Assembly (NCBI RefSeq): GCF_036321025.1
Contig: NZ_JAZAPB010000002.1
Coordinates: 1,426,001 to 1,490,000, forward strand
Reading direction: 5' to 3'
Length of the DNA stretch: 64,000 nucleotides
Source of the DNA: Alteraurantiacibacter hainanensis
GTDB taxonomy: Bacteria; Pseudomonadota; Alphaproteobacteria; Sphingomonadales; Sphingomonadaceae
Shown here: positions 19,451 to 31,145 of the stretch, piece after piece
Layout: every line of letters begins with the position of its first letter
Numbering within the stretch: position 1 is the stretch's first letter
Notes under the pieces: generated by a model
The model's input: only the letters and a program-made list of their open reading frames with translations
What the model was told of the DNA's origin: nothing
Database searches by the model: none
Made by a program: the position numbers and the translations under genes

Positions 19451-19896
19451 GAAAGCGATTCCTTCACCCAGCCGCTGGCCCGGCCCATGTCGAGCTGGGT
19501 TCCGTGGCGCGCCTTCAGTTCGCCCATCACCTTGCCCATGTCCTTCATGCCCTCGGCGCCGGTATCGGCCTTGATCTGCTCGATCGCGGCCTTCGTTTCG
19601 GCCTCGCTCATCTGCCGCGGCAGGAATTCCTCGATCACGGCGAGTTCGGTCTTTTCCTGGTCGGCCAGTTCGGTGCGACCGCCTTCCTCGTACATCTGGA
19701 TCGATTCGCGGCGCTGCTTGGCCATCTTCTGCAACACGTCGATCACCATGGCATCGTCGTCGCCCGCGTCCTTGCCGCGCAGCTCGATGTCGCGGTCCTT
19801 GATCTTGGCGGAGATGAGGCGCAGCGCGGCGGTGCGCTCCTTGTCCTTGGCTTTCATGGCGGTGACCGTCTCGGCCTTGATGTCGTCCCTCAGCAT
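19447..19896 (-). CDS. yqeY: GatB/YqeY domain protein
   Basis: The 149 residues form the helical tail domain shared with GatB/GatE, as a free-standing protein. The sequence opens MLRDDIKAETVTAMKAKDKERTAALRLI and ends in the YqeY helical bundle with MKDMGKVMGELKARHG. The start is the ATG before LRDDIK; an upstream reading adds non-homologous residues. The role in tRNA-dependent amidation is uncertain for the stand-alone form. It is transcribed away from the divergent car operon. Confidence 0.9.
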   Translation of the reverse strand: MLRDDIKAETVTAMKAKDKERTAALRLISAKIKDRDIELRGKDAGDDDAMVIDVLQKMAKQRRESIQMYEEGGRTELADQEKTELAVIEEFLPRQMSEAETKAAIEQIKADTGAEGMKDMGKVMGELKARHGTQLDMGRASGWVKESLS

Positions 19897-20045
19897 GGTT
19901 CCTGTTCTTTCCTGTGGATCAATTGGCCCCTCCATTAACGCGATGCATCACAAAGCCAAGTGTTCCGCTTGACGGGAACGCCTGCCGGCCCTAGCCGCTG
20001 GGACTTAGCACACATTGCCGGTCAACTGATTCAACGGGAGCCCCC

Positions 20046-21227
20046 ATGGCCTTTCTCGCCTCTTCGCGCGCGCAACCTCAAGGCTCGACAGGCGTTCTCG
20101 TCCTGGCGGACGGAACCATCGTTTGGGGAAGGGGCTTCGGCGCCGTGGGCAGCGCGGTGGGCGAAGTCTGCTTCAACACCGCGATGACCGGCTACCAGGA
20201 AGTGATGACCGATCCCAGCTACGCTGCGCAGATCGTCACCTTCACCTTTCCCCACATCGGCAACGTGGGCGCGAATACCGAGGACGTGGAAAGCCGCGTG
20301 GAAGGCGCAGTGGGCTGCATCGTTCGCGAGGACGTGACGCGCCAGTCCAACTTCCGCAGCGAAGGCGAATTCGTGGAATGGCTGGCGAAAAACGGCAAGA
20401 TCGGCCTGTCGGGCGTGGATACCCGCGCACTCACTCGCCGCATCCGCCTGTCGGGCGCACCCAACGCGGTGATCGCGCACGATCCCAAGGGCCGGTTCGA
20501 TATCGACGCGCTGCTGCAACGCGCGCAGGAATGGCCGGGGCTGGAAGGCATGGACCTGGCCCAGCAGGTCAGCCGCGAACACCAGGAGGACTGGGAAGGC
20601 GGCTACTGGAAGCTGGGGCATGGCTATGGCCAGGCGGAGCGTGAGGGCAAGCCGCACGTCGTCGCCATCGACTACGGCTCGAAGGACAACATCTTCCGCA
20701 ATCTCGTGAAGGCGGGCGCGCGGGTCACGGTGGTCCCGGCGAAGACCTCGCTGGAGGATATCCTGGCGCTGAAGCCCGACGGCGTGTTCCTCTCCAATGG
20801 CCCCGGCGATCCGGCGGCGACGGGCGAATACGCGGTGCCGGTGATCAAGGCGCTGCTGGACAAGGACATGCCGCTGTTCGGCATCTGCCTCGGACACCAG
20901 ATGCTGGGCCTCGCCGCGGGCGCGAAGACCGCCAAGATGCACCAGGGCCACCGCGGCGCGAACCACCCGGTTCAGCGCGTGGGCGATAGCTGGGGCGAAA
21001 CCCGCGACCTCGTCGAAATCACCTCGATGAACCACGGCTTTGCGGTCGATCCTGACAGCCTGCCTGACGGTGTGGAGCAGACACATGTATCGCTGTTCGA
21101 CGGCAGCAACTGCGGCATATCGATCAGCGGAAAGCGGGCTTTCGGAGTGCAGTATCACCCTGAGGCATCGCCGGGACCGCAGGACAGCTTCTACCTGTTC
21201 GAGAAGTTCGTGGGGATGTTGGGGTGA
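20046..21227 (+). CDS. carA: carbamoyl-phosphate synthase small subunit
   Basis: Glutamine amidotransferase subunit that supplies ammonia for carbamoyl phosphate, feeding arginine and pyrimidine synthesis. The 393 residues have the CPSase small-chain N-terminal domain (GEVCFNTAMTGYQEVMTDPSY) and the class-I amidotransferase domain with nucleophile in FGICLGHQMLGLA and the His-Glu pair in VQYHPEASPGP. The stop overlaps the start of an unusual small gene, which in turn overlaps carB. Confidence 0.98.
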   Translation: MAFLASSRAQPQGSTGVLVLADGTIVWGRGFGAVGSAVGEVCFNTAMTGYQEVMTDPSYAAQIVTFTFPHIGNVGANTEDVESRVEGAVGCIVREDVTRQSNFRSEGEFVEWLAKNGKIGLSGVDTRALTRRIRLSGAPNAVIAHDPKGRFDIDALLQRAQEWPGLEGMDLAQQVSREHQEDWEGGYWKLGHGYGQAEREGKPHVVAIDYGSKDNIFRNLVKAGARVTVVPAKTSLEDILALKPDGVFLSNGPGDPAATGEYAVPVIKALLDKDMPLFGICLGHQMLGLAAGAKTAKMHQGHRGANHPVQRVGDSWGETRDLVEITSMNHGFAVDPDSLPDGVEQTHVSLFDGSNCGISISGKRAFGVQYHPEASPGPQDSFYLFEKFVGMLG

Positions 21228-21639
21228 GCAACGCGTCGCCAAGGCCAACAGTCGAGAAGCTGCTCGATTTGAGTGGCGTTGAACTGGCTGCCGCCCAAAG
21301 AATCTCCAAAGCGCATGAACCGCAAGATCGTTTCTGTTGGCGCCTTGAGGCAGAAAATTCTCTCGACGATCCTTTTGACAAGACCTTTTATGATCCGGTC
21401 AAACGAGCGTTCGGTCGCGTGATCGAGCCACCTTCTGAGCTTGTGACTGTGTCATACGGAAGTTTTGAGGTTTGGGACCATGCATCGCCGAACCTTGAAT
21501 GGCTTAAGAAACGTGCTTCTGAACTCGACGCAATTGGTTCGGAGGTTGGGGCTTTCCTTGACGGCTGGTCATACGAACCAATCGGCTATCCGGCCAAAGA
21601 CATTCCACAAGTTTACCACTCTGCTCAACGGGACCAATA

Positions 21640-21640
<1 letters not shown>
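21224..21640 (+). CDS. orphan protein inserted between carA and carB
   Basis: A 138-residue acidic protein that starts four bases inside the end of carA and whose TAA shares its last base with the carB ATG, so all three genes are coupled. Codon use and base composition are clearly more AT-rich than the two flanking genes (many TTT, GAA, CAA and TCA codons). No domain is recognised; the middle has YDPVKRAFGRVIEPPSELVTV and the end GWSYEPIGYPAKDIPQVYHS. In most bacteria carA and carB are adjacent, so this looks like a later arrival. Confidence 0.7.
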
Positions 21641-24963
<3,323 letters not shown>

Positions 24964-25062
24964 GACCTAAACCCACTCCACTCCCTCAATCCGCCCTTTT
25001 CGGCCGCCCAGCAGGGCGGGGCAGGGTCGTTTTGACGGGAGACAAAGAAAGCAGGGAATACG

Positions 25063-25530
25063 ATGCAGAAAGTGCCGATGCTCGCGGAAGGCTATGAAAA
25101 GCTTACCGCCGATCTCAAGGCATTGCGCGCGGAGCGGCCCCGGATCGTGGACGCGATCGAGGAAGCGCGTGCGCATGGCGACCTTTCGGAGAACGCCGAA
25201 TATCACGCCGCCAAGGAACGCCAGGGCCAGGTGGAAGCGCAGATCGCCGAGCTGGAGGACAAGACCAGCCGCGCGCAGATCATCGATCCTGCAACGCTTT
25301 CGGGCGACAAGGTGGTGTTCGGCGCCACCGTCACCGTGCTGGACGAGGACGACAAGCCGCTGACCTACCAGATCGTGGGCCAGGCGGAGAGCGACGCCAA
25401 GCGCGGCCGCGTATCCTATGAAAGCCCCCTGGCGCGCGCCCTGATCGGCAAGTCCGTGGGCGACGAGGTGGAAGTGACCGTTCCCTCGGGCGAGAAGTTC
25501 TACATGATCGACAAGATCGAGTTCAAGTAA
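25063..25530 (+). CDS. greA: transcription elongation factor GreA
   Basis: Rescues backtracked RNA polymerase by stimulating transcript cleavage. The 155 residues carry the N-terminal coiled coil (GYEKLTADLKALRAERPRIVDAIEEARAHGDLSENAEYHAAKERQG) with the acidic tip D-L-S-E-N-A-E, and a C-terminal FKBP-like domain ending EVTVPSGEKFYMIDKIEFK. It lies 100 bp downstream of carB and is followed by a strong symmetric terminator. Confidence 0.98.
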   Translation: MQKVPMLAEGYEKLTADLKALRAERPRIVDAIEEARAHGDLSENAEYHAAKERQGQVEAQIAELEDKTSRAQIIDPATLSGDKVVFGATVTVLDEDDKPLTYQIVGQAESDAKRGRVSYESPLARALIGKSVGDEVEVTVPSGEKFYMIDKIEFK

Positions 25531-25556
25531 GGCCCGCTCGCCCTCTCATGAATCAG

Positions 25557-25586
25557 AAAAGGCCTCGCTATCCGCGAGGCCTTTTT
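25557..25586. terminator. bidirectional terminator between greA and DUF4170 gene
   Basis: A perfect 12-bp stem AAAAGGCCTCGC, loop TATCC, GCGAGGCCTTTT, then more T. The A-run on the left and T-run on the right make it work on both strands, so it can stop greA transcripts and those of the convergent DUF4170 gene. Confidence 0.92.
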
Positions 25587-25598
25587 CGTTTCGACGGG

Positions 25599-25838
25599 TC
25601 ACTTCCCCGGCAGGTCGGGCTCCAGCAGCTTGTGCAGGTGGACGATCACGTACTTCATCTCGGCATCGTCGACCGTGCGCTGGGCCCAGCCGCGCCAGGC
25701 TTCCTCGGCAGAGGCATAGTCGGGAAAGAAACCGACGACGTGGATGTCCTTCAGGTCCTGGAACTCGGCACCGCGCGGGTCGGTCACGCGGCCTCCCATC
25801 ACCATGTGGAGAAGCTGCTGTTCGTGTTCTTCGGACAT
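25599..25838 (-). CDS. DUF4170 domain protein
   Basis: A 79-residue alphaproteobacterial protein of the DUF4170 family, recognised from the body GGRVTDPRG...FQDLKDIHVVGFFPDYASAEEAW and the final YVIVHLHKLLEP. No enzymatic motif is seen. It is convergent with greA across a shared terminator and not part of an operon with the stress cluster beyond it. Confidence 0.8.
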   Translation of the reverse strand: MSEEHEQQLLHMVMGGRVTDPRGAEFQDLKDIHVVGFFPDYASAEEAWRGWAQRTVDDAEMKYVIVHLHKLLEPDLPGK

Positions 25839-25946
25839 CCGAGGGGCCTTTCGTTCGCTTGCATATGAAAATCCCCTCGCGCTCTAGGCCATCGGGCTTG
25901 GAGCGCAAGGGGCACGTGTCTCGATACCGCTCGAAAGCGGTCGGTG

Positions 25947-26438
25947 TCAGTGGCGGCGGAAGGCGCGCGCGATCTTCTTGCCGGTTTCGCGTCCCGCGAT
26001 GCGGGCGGCATCGCTGGCGCGGTCCGCATTGTAGCTGGCGTCGCGGCGGATCGAACGGGCGCGGTCGCCGACGGCATCGCCCAGGTCCTCGGCACGGCGG
26101 GCACCTGCGCGTCCGACATGCCTTGCGTCATCCAGCAGTTCACTGGCGAAGGACGAGGCGATTTCGGCACCGATGGCAGCCAGGCCCGCGGCCTTGGCTC
26201 CGCCGGTAGCGGCTGCGCGGCGCGGTCCCTTGAACATGCCGGCGATCAGGATGCCCAGCACGACGCCGCCAGCTGCGGCGGCGAGGGGGTGCTCCTTCAC
26301 GAAGCCGGTGAATGCATCGGTCGCTTCGGAAGCCTTGTCGGCAACCTTCTGCGTGGTGGAATGTTCGGCCTTGGCGCGTTCGCGTGCCTGGGCGGCGGCG
26401 ATGCGGGCCTTGATTTCGGCGCGTTTCGGGTCGTTCAT
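25947..26438 (-). CDS. hypothetical membrane-associated protein of stress operon
   Basis: A 163-residue basic, Ala/Arg-rich protein: N-terminal charged helix (DPKRAEIKARIAAAQARERAKAEH), a tail-like amphipathic segment, one glycine/alanine hydrophobic segment (LAAAAGGVVLGILIAGMF) and a long C-terminal Arg/Asp-rich helix. Layout resembles DUF883-like ribosome/membrane-associated stress proteins but I do not see a definite family. It is the last gene of a four-gene minus-strand operon. Confidence 0.65.
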   Translation of the reverse strand: MNDPKRAEIKARIAAAQARERAKAEHSTTQKVADKASEATDAFTGFVKEHPLAAAAGGVVLGILIAGMFKGPRRAAATGGAKAAGLAAIGAEIASSFASELLDDARHVGRAGARRAEDLGDAVGDRARSIRRDASYNADRASDAARIAGRETGKKIARAFRRH

Positions 26439-26461
26439 GGAGTATCTCCGGGAATTGGGTT

Positions 26462-26827
26462 TCAATCGATTAGGGAACGGGCATCTTCGGCAAGTTGTTC
26501 CGCCCTTTCGGCACCCTTCTCCAGCAGGCTCTTCTCATGCAGCATGTCGTAGACGGCGTCGGCCAGCCGATCGCGGAATATCCAGGCCGCGATGGCAGCT
26601 ATGGCTACGGCGACGCCGGTGCCGACCTGCACGCGATGCGTATCGGCGTAGTCTGCGGCATTCTCGGCCATATCGGCCGCGCCGTCCTTCGCGCGATCGG
26701 CGACCCTGCCGCCAAGACTCTTCTGCGCCATGTCGCCTTTCAGGAAGGCGAGATCCGCCTTGACGAGCCGCTTGGCCGCGTTGCGCAGCATCAGGTCTTC
26801 CTTCAGCTCGCGTTCCAGGTCAGCCAT
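26462..26827 (-). CDS. hypothetical small membrane protein
   Basis: A 121-residue protein: N-terminal charged helix (ERELKEDLMLRNAAKRLVKADLAFLKGD), a stretch of Ala/Asp-rich helix, one transmembrane segment (TGVAVAIAAIAAWIF), and an acidic C-terminal coiled coil. It overlaps the holin-like gene upstream by eight bases. No assigned family; the pattern of one TM segment plus amphipathic helices is shared by its neighbours. Confidence 0.68.
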   Translation of the reverse strand: MADLERELKEDLMLRNAAKRLVKADLAFLKGDMAQKSLGGRVADRAKDGAADMAENAADYADTHRVQVGTGVAVAIAAIAAWIFRDRLADAVYDMLHEKSLLEKGAERAEQLAEDARSLID

Positions 26828-27281
26828 GGTCGCTGGTGTCCTCTTCCGGTTTCATCGCACCCATCAGACTCTGCCAGGCGTTGCCGGCCTTGCGAACCAG
26901 CAGGTAGGCAAGCAGCAGCAGGCCAAGCACCACCACTGCGGTGGCGCCCCATGCCGTGATGAGCGGGGTGAGGGCGATGATCAGGCCGACTGTCAGGCCG
27001 ATGGTGGCAAGAACCGCCAGGTAGACGGCGACGACGCCGAAGGCGACCGTCTTCTTGAGCCTGTCGGCAACGAACCCCGCGCGCGTTTTCTGGTACGACA
27101 GTTCCGCATCCAGATAGGTGCGGGCATCGTCGACCAGTGCCTCCAGATCGTCGGCAAGCGAGCGCGTGTCCGCCGGCTGATCGGCGGGCGGTGCCGGATC
27201 AGCCTGCGGAGGGGGTGTCGTAGGAGCTTCGCCGCCGGTTGTCAGCGGGTCGAAGCCTGTTGGCGCGTCCCTTCCCTGCAC
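26820..27281 (-). CDS. phage-holin-superfamily (DUF1469-like) membrane protein
   Basis: The 153 residues open with a Pro/Ala/Asp-rich N-terminal tail, then an amphipathic helix (LADDLEALVDDARTYLDAELSYQKTR) and two hydrophobic segments (FGVVAVYLAVLATIGLTVGLIIAL and VVVLGLLLLAYLLVRK). This matches the Phage_holin_3_6/DUF1469 family, usually chromosomal and unrelated to lysis; no phage genes surround it. It lies in the stress operon between the ElaB/YqjD-like gene and the single-TM gene. Confidence 0.75.
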   Translation of the reverse strand: MQGRDAPTGFDPLTTGGEAPTTPPPQADPAPPADQPADTRSLADDLEALVDDARTYLDAELSYQKTRAGFVADRLKKTVAFGVVAVYLAVLATIGLTVGLIIALTPLITAWGATAVVVLGLLLLAYLLVRKAGNAWQSLMGAMKPEEDTSDHG

Positions 27282-27287
27282 CGGGAA

Positions 27288-27851
27288 TTAGCGGAACAGG
27301 CGGGCGAAGAAGAAGCCGATCAGCGCGGCAAGGCCGACGGCGGTGGCGGGGCTCTTGCGGATAGCCTCGCGCGATTCCTCGGCCAGTTCGTCCAGGCTCT
27401 TCTCGTCCAGCTTGCGGGCGTTGTCCTGCAGCGAACGCGATGCCGAACGGGCGTAGTCGCCGTATTTCGGACCGAGCTTCTCGTCCAGCGTCGGCGCATT
27501 CTCGTCGATCATGCGCGACAGGCCGGTCAGGGCTTCGCTGGCCTTGTGCTTGCCTTCCACGGCCAGTTCGCCGGCCTTGGAGCGGGCGTCGGTCGACAGG
27601 CCTTCACCGCGTTCGCGCGCCTGGTTGCGATAGTTGCTGGCGCGCAGCTTGGCTTCGTCACCCAGCGCGGCGGCACCGGCCTTCGCTTCATCCAGTGCGG
27701 CGTTGAAACGCGACTTGGCTTCGGCGGTGTTGGGGGAAGTCTTCGTGGTGGTAGTGGTATCCGCCCCTACGGTTTCGGTTGCGGTATCCGTCGCGGCCAC
27801 GGTGGAAGTCTTCGGGGTGGTCGTTTTCGTCGTTGGCTTCTTGGCTGCCAT
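27288..27851 (-). CDS. ElaB/YqjD/DUF883-like membrane-anchored protein
   Basis: The 187 residues have a low-complexity Thr/Lys-rich N-terminus, a long amphipathic coiled coil, and one C-terminal hydrophobic segment preceded by RKSPATAVGLAALIGFFFARLFR. That tail is the hallmark of the ElaB/YqjD/DUF883 family, stress-induced proteins that tether ribosomes to the inner membrane in E. coli. The start is the ATG before AAKKPT; a longer reading upstream runs through the promoter. It is the first gene of the operon and follows a GGAAC-N16-CGTT promoter. Confidence 0.78.
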   Translation of the reverse strand: MAAKKPTTKTTTPKTSTVAATDTATETVGADTTTTTKTSPNTAEAKSRFNAALDEAKAGAAALGDEAKLRASNYRNQARERGEGLSTDARSKAGELAVEGKHKASEALTGLSRMIDENAPTLDEKLGPKYGDYARSASRSLQDNARKLDEKSLDELAEESREAIRKSPATAVGLAALIGFFFARLFR

Positions 27852-27932
27852 CTCGTTTTCCCTTCCTGGGTTCACTTGGTGAGCGTCCCTCAAATCGTAT
27901 TGTGGGGCTAAGACACCCCGGTTCAAGACAGC

Positions 27933-27957
27933 AACGCGTGTTGCAGTGCAAAGTTCC
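27933..27957 (-). promoter_or_regulatory. EcfG-type (general stress sigma) promoter
   Basis: Read on the minus strand: GGAAC, exactly 16 bases, CGTT. This matches the alphaproteobacterial EcfG consensus GGAAC-N16-17-CGTT. It ends about 80 bp upstream of the DUF883-like gene, which fits a stress-induced operon. An intergenic match with correct spacing next to a plausible target is unlikely by chance, but no expression data can be seen. Confidence 0.75.
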
Positions 27958-28000
27958 GGGCGATAGGAGGCGCAAAAAACCCCACGAGGAGCTCCATTTC

Positions 28001-29287
28001 ATGACCGCCATCATCGATATTCACGCCCGCGAAATCCTCGATTCCCGCGGCAATCCCACGATCGAGGTGGACATCCTGCTGGAGGACGGAAGTTTCGGCC
28101 GGGCGGCGGTTCCCTCCGGCGCGTCGACTGGCGCCCACGAGGCTGTTGAACTGCGGGATGGCGACAAGGACCGCTATTTCGGCAAGGGCGTGACCAAGGC
28201 GGTAAAGGCGGTCAACGGCCCAATTTCGGACCTGCTGGTGCTGGGCCCTGACGCAGAGAACCAGCGCGATATCGACATGGCCCTGATCGACCTCGACGGC
28301 ACAGCCAACAAGGGCAAGCTCGGCGCCAACGCGATCCTGGGCGTAAGCATGGCCGTGGCCAAGGCCGCCGCCAACTCGCGCGGCCTGCCGCTGTGGGCCT
28401 ATGTCGGCGGGGTGTCCGCCCACGTCCTGCCCGTGCCGATGATGAACATCGTCAATGGCGGCGAGCATGCCGACAATCCCATCGACGTGCAGGAATTCAT
28501 GGTGATGCCGGTGGGCGCGGACTCAATTGCAGAGGCAGTGCGCTGGGGCAGCCAGATATTCCACACGCTGAAGAAGGGCCTTGCCGAAAAGGGGCTGGCC
28601 ACTTCGGTAGGCGACGAGGGCGGCTTCGCGCCCGACCTTGCCTCCACCCGCGACGCGCTGGATTTCATCATGGCCAGCATCGAGAAGGCCGGTTTCACCC
28701 CGGGCGACGACGTCGTGCTGGCGCTGGATTGCGCCTCCACCGAATTCTTCCGCGACGGCAAGTATGAGATTTCCGGCGAGAAGCTCTCGCTCAGCGGCGA
28801 TGAAATGGCAGCCTACCTCGCCAAGCTGTGCGACGACTATCCCATCAAGTCGATCGAGGACGGCATGGCCGAAGACGATCTCGAAGGATGGAAGGCCCTG
28901 ACCGACCTGATCGGGGACCGCGTGCAGCTGGTGGGTGACGACCTGTTCGTAACCAATCCCGAGCGTCTGAAGATGGGCATCGAGAAGGGCCTGGCCAATT
29001 CGCTGCTGGTGAAGGTCAACCAGATCGGCACTCTTACCGAGACGCTGACCGCCGTCGACATGGCGCACCGCGCCGGCTTCACCTCGGTCATGAGCCACCG
29101 CTCGGGCGAGACCGAGGACGCGACCATCGCCGATCTGGCGGTTGCCACCAACTGCGGCCAGATCAAGACCGGCTCGCTCGCCCGGTCCGACAGGTTGGCC
29201 AAGTACAACCAGCTTATCCGGATCGAGGAAGAACTGGGCGACAGCGCGATGTACGCCGGGCGCGGCTGCTTCGGTCGTCTCGGATAG
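28001..29287 (+). CDS. eno: enolase
   Basis: Glycolytic 2-phosphoglycerate dehydratase, Mg-dependent, and a likely degradosome partner. The 428 residues have IDIHAREILDSRGNPTIEVD, the loop GASTGAHEAVELRDGD, the acid/base region GDEGGFAPDL, the metal site VGDDLFVTNP, and the terminal SHRSGETEDATIADLAV. ATG is preceded by GAGGAG 9 bases upstream; longer frames only read through the divergent promoter region. Confidence 0.98.
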   Translation: MTAIIDIHAREILDSRGNPTIEVDILLEDGSFGRAAVPSGASTGAHEAVELRDGDKDRYFGKGVTKAVKAVNGPISDLLVLGPDAENQRDIDMALIDLDGTANKGKLGANAILGVSMAVAKAAANSRGLPLWAYVGGVSAHVLPVPMMNIVNGGEHADNPIDVQEFMVMPVGADSIAEAVRWGSQIFHTLKKGLAEKGLATSVGDEGGFAPDLASTRDALDFIMASIEKAGFTPGDDVVLALDCASTEFFRDGKYEISGEKLSLSGDEMAAYLAKLCDDYPIKSIEDGMAEDDLEGWKALTDLIGDRVQLVGDDLFVTNPERLKMGIEKGLANSLLVKVNQIGTLTETLTAVDMAHRAGFTSVMSHRSGETEDATIADLAVATNCGQIKTGSLARSDRLAKYNQLIRIEEELGDSAMYAGRGCFGRLG

Positions 29288-29291
29288 CAAG

Positions 29292-29801
29292 GTGGTGACG
29301 GGCGGCAGCGCAAACTTTGCCCTTACGGAGGGCCAGGTCGTGCGGGCCGCTCGTCACGTTTTTCTGGCCCGGCTTCGCCGCCGTCCGGCGCTGGTAGCGG
29401 GTCTCGTCTACTATGCCCTGGTCTTCGTGCTGGCCTTGCTGCCCGGCGGTTCAGGAAGGGTGCTGCTGGTCTCGGCCTTCGCTCTCGCGCTACCGATTGC
29501 CGTGGTGATCGTCTGGTCCGTGATTGTCCCGATGCAGGCGCGCCGGCATTACAGGCAAAGCGCCGCTCTGCGAGAGGAAATGGAAGCGCGCTGGGATACG
29601 GAACACCTCCGCCTGCAGAGTGCCAAGGGCGAATCGCGCCTTGCCTGGAGCGATTACCCGCGGTGGAGCGAGACCGGCGATTTGCTCCTCCTCTTCCAGA
29701 GCGACCTGCTTCACAATCTCCTGCCGAAAGGCGCCCTGCCGCCCGGCCAGGTTGAAGAGATCAAGTCCCTCTTGACAAGGGCGGGCAGCACAAGGTTCTA
29801 G
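29292..29801 (+). CDS. YcxB-like membrane protein
   Basis: About 169 residues with two adjacent transmembrane segments (LVAGLVYYALVFVLALLPGG and VLLVSAFALALPIAVVIVWSVIV), then a C-terminal domain with TEHLRLQSAKGESRLAWSDYPRWSETGDLLLLFQ...NLLPKGAL, typical of YcxB-like C-terminal domains. No ATG lies near the end of eno; two GTG codons 5-8 bases after the eno stop are the only convenient starts, so the exact start is uncertain. The stop interlocks with that of the convergent gene (CTAG). Confidence 0.72.
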   Translation: MVTGGSANFALTEGQVVRAARHVFLARLRRRPALVAGLVYYALVFVLALLPGGSGRVLLVSAFALALPIAVVIVWSVIVPMQARRHYRQSAALREEMEARWDTEHLRLQSAKGESRLAWSDYPRWSETGDLLLLFQSDLLHNLLPKGALPPGQVEEIKSLLTRAGSTRF

Positions 29802-30049
29802 TCTTCCGCCTTGTTCTTCGGGTGGAACCAGTATTGCCACACGCCCCAGGCGTTGATCAGCAGCAGCACGAAGTTCATCGCGGCGATCGGCATGGAGCCG
29901 CCCGTCAGTCCTGAGACGATCCAGGTGATCGAAACCGCGCAGAAAAGCACGAAGCCCCACGCGGTCGCGCGACGGCCGAGGTCAAAGGCGATGAGCGATG
30001 CGGCGAGCATGGTGCCTATTGCGGCGATCCATTCGAGTGGTCCGTTCAT
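29798..30049 (-). CDS. small membrane protein
   Basis: An 83-residue protein with three hydrophobic segments (WIAAIGTMLAASLIAFDLG, AWGFVLFCAVSITWIVSGL and MPIAAMNFVLLLINAWGVW) and a short polar end. It probably spans the inner membrane three times. No family is recognised. Its stop interlocks with the YcxB-like gene, and a dyad-rich 139-bp gap separates it from the aldo/keto reductase gene upstream. Confidence 0.68.
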   Translation of the reverse strand: MNGPLEWIAAIGTMLAASLIAFDLGRRATAWGFVLFCAVSITWIVSGLTGGSMPIAAMNFVLLLINAWGVWQYWFHPKNKAED

Positions 30050-30158
30050 GGCCGAATGAGCGCACCAAGAGCAGTCCGGTTCCTTGCCGGGGGCTGGGCC
30101 GTCCCGGTCCCATGCCGTCCTTTCCCGGGCCCTCTTAGTGGAGCGCCGTGTAGGACGA

Positions 30159-30186
30159 CATCACATTCCGCTGTGATGCGATGTGA
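30159..30186. promoter_or_regulatory. ATCACATT/ATGTGA dyad upstream of small membrane gene
   Basis: ATCACATT followed within 20 bases by GTGAT and then ATGTGA. The half-sites match those of the perfect palindrome over the ribB promoter about 2.7 kb away, though the spacing differs. It lies between the aldo/keto reductase stop and the small membrane protein, so it could control the latter. Confidence 0.4.
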
Positions 30187-30188
30187 CC

Positions 30189-31145
30189 CTAGAGGGCTTG
30201 TGTCAGCCGTTCGATCTGGTCGTCGTTCAGCTCCAGCCGCGTGAACTCCAGCAGCGTTTCCATCTGCTCGACAGTGCGCGCGCTGGCTATGGGGGCGGGG
30301 ATGCCGGGCTGGCGAACCAGCCAGGCGAGGGCGATGGCGGGCAGACTGGCGCCGGTTTCCTCGGCAACGCGGTCCATCTCCGCCAGAACCGGGGGGCCGG
30401 CCTCGGCGTAGTCCTTCACGCGGTGGGTGCGGTTGCCCTTCTCGAAATCTTCGGGCTTGCGATATTTGCCCGTCAGGTAGCCCGAAGCAAGGCCGAAGAA
30501 CGGCAGCATGGCGATGCCGCGCGAGGTGCACAGATCCTGCAGTTCCGCGCCGTAGGCATTGCGCGAGACGAGGTTGTATTCGTTCTGCAGGGCAGTGAAG
30601 GGTGTCGCCCCCGTCTCGTCTGCATGGACGAGGGCGGCCTTGAGCCGGGGTGCCTTGAAGTTCGATGCGCCAAGCGCGCGCGCCTTCCCGGATTGTGCGG
30701 CCTTGTCGAAGGCATCCACGATCGCCCCGACTTCCAGCTCCTCGTAGTCACGGTGCGCGTAGTAGAGATCGACATAGTCGGTCTGAAGTCGTTCCAGAGA
30801 GGCATCGAGGTGCGCCATCACCTGTTCCGGCCGGTAGAGATCGGGGTCGCCCATGTCGCCCGGATTGGCGGGCTTCTTGTCGCTGAGCATGCCCGTCTTG
30901 GTATGGATGCGCATGTCGCCGCGCACCCCGCGGGAGGACAGCCACTTGCCCAGGTAGCTTTCGGATTCGCCGCCGACATGGCCGGGGATCCAGGCCGAAT
31001 AGACATCGGCGGTATCGATCATGCGACCGCCCGCTTCGTAGAAGGTATCGAGCACGGCGAAGCCTTCCTCGCCGTCCGCCGTCCAACCGAAAACATTTCC
31101 GCCCAGCACCAGCGGAAGGCCTGCGAAGAAATCGTGTTGGCTCAT
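30189..31145 (-). CDS. aldo/keto reductase
   Basis: NAD(P)H-dependent oxidoreductase of the AKR superfamily, 318 residues. The TIM-barrel pattern is present: LGGNVFGWTADGEEGFAVLDTFYEAG, the catalytic Asp-Tyr region MIDTADVYS, Lys in IHTKTG, LDASLERLQTDYVDLYYAHR, GASNF, and PAIALAWLV...PIASARTVEQM near the C-terminus, in the AKR11/YajO-like style. It overlaps the end of ribH by four bases, so it is coupled to riboflavin genes. The substrate is not inferable. Confidence 0.9.
   Translation of the reverse strand: MSQHDFFAGLPLVLGGNVFGWTADGEEGFAVLDTFYEAGGRMIDTADVYSAWIPGHVGGESESYLGKWLSSRGVRGDMRIHTKTGMLSDKKPANPGDMGDPDLYRPEQVMAHLDASLERLQTDYVDLYYAHRDYEELEVGAIVDAFDKAAQSGKARALGASNFKAPRLKAALVHADETGATPFTALQNEYNLVSRNAYGAELQDLCTSRGIAMLPFFGLASGYLTGKYRKPEDFEKGNRTHRVKDYAEAGPPVLAEMDRVAEETGASLPAIALAWLVRQPGIPAPIASARTVEQMETLLEFTRLELNDDQIERLTQAL

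Noticed and set aside
26820..27281. Prophage holin
   Set aside because: The holin-family match is to a chromosomal DUF1469-like family; no endolysin, capsid or integrase genes lie nearby.
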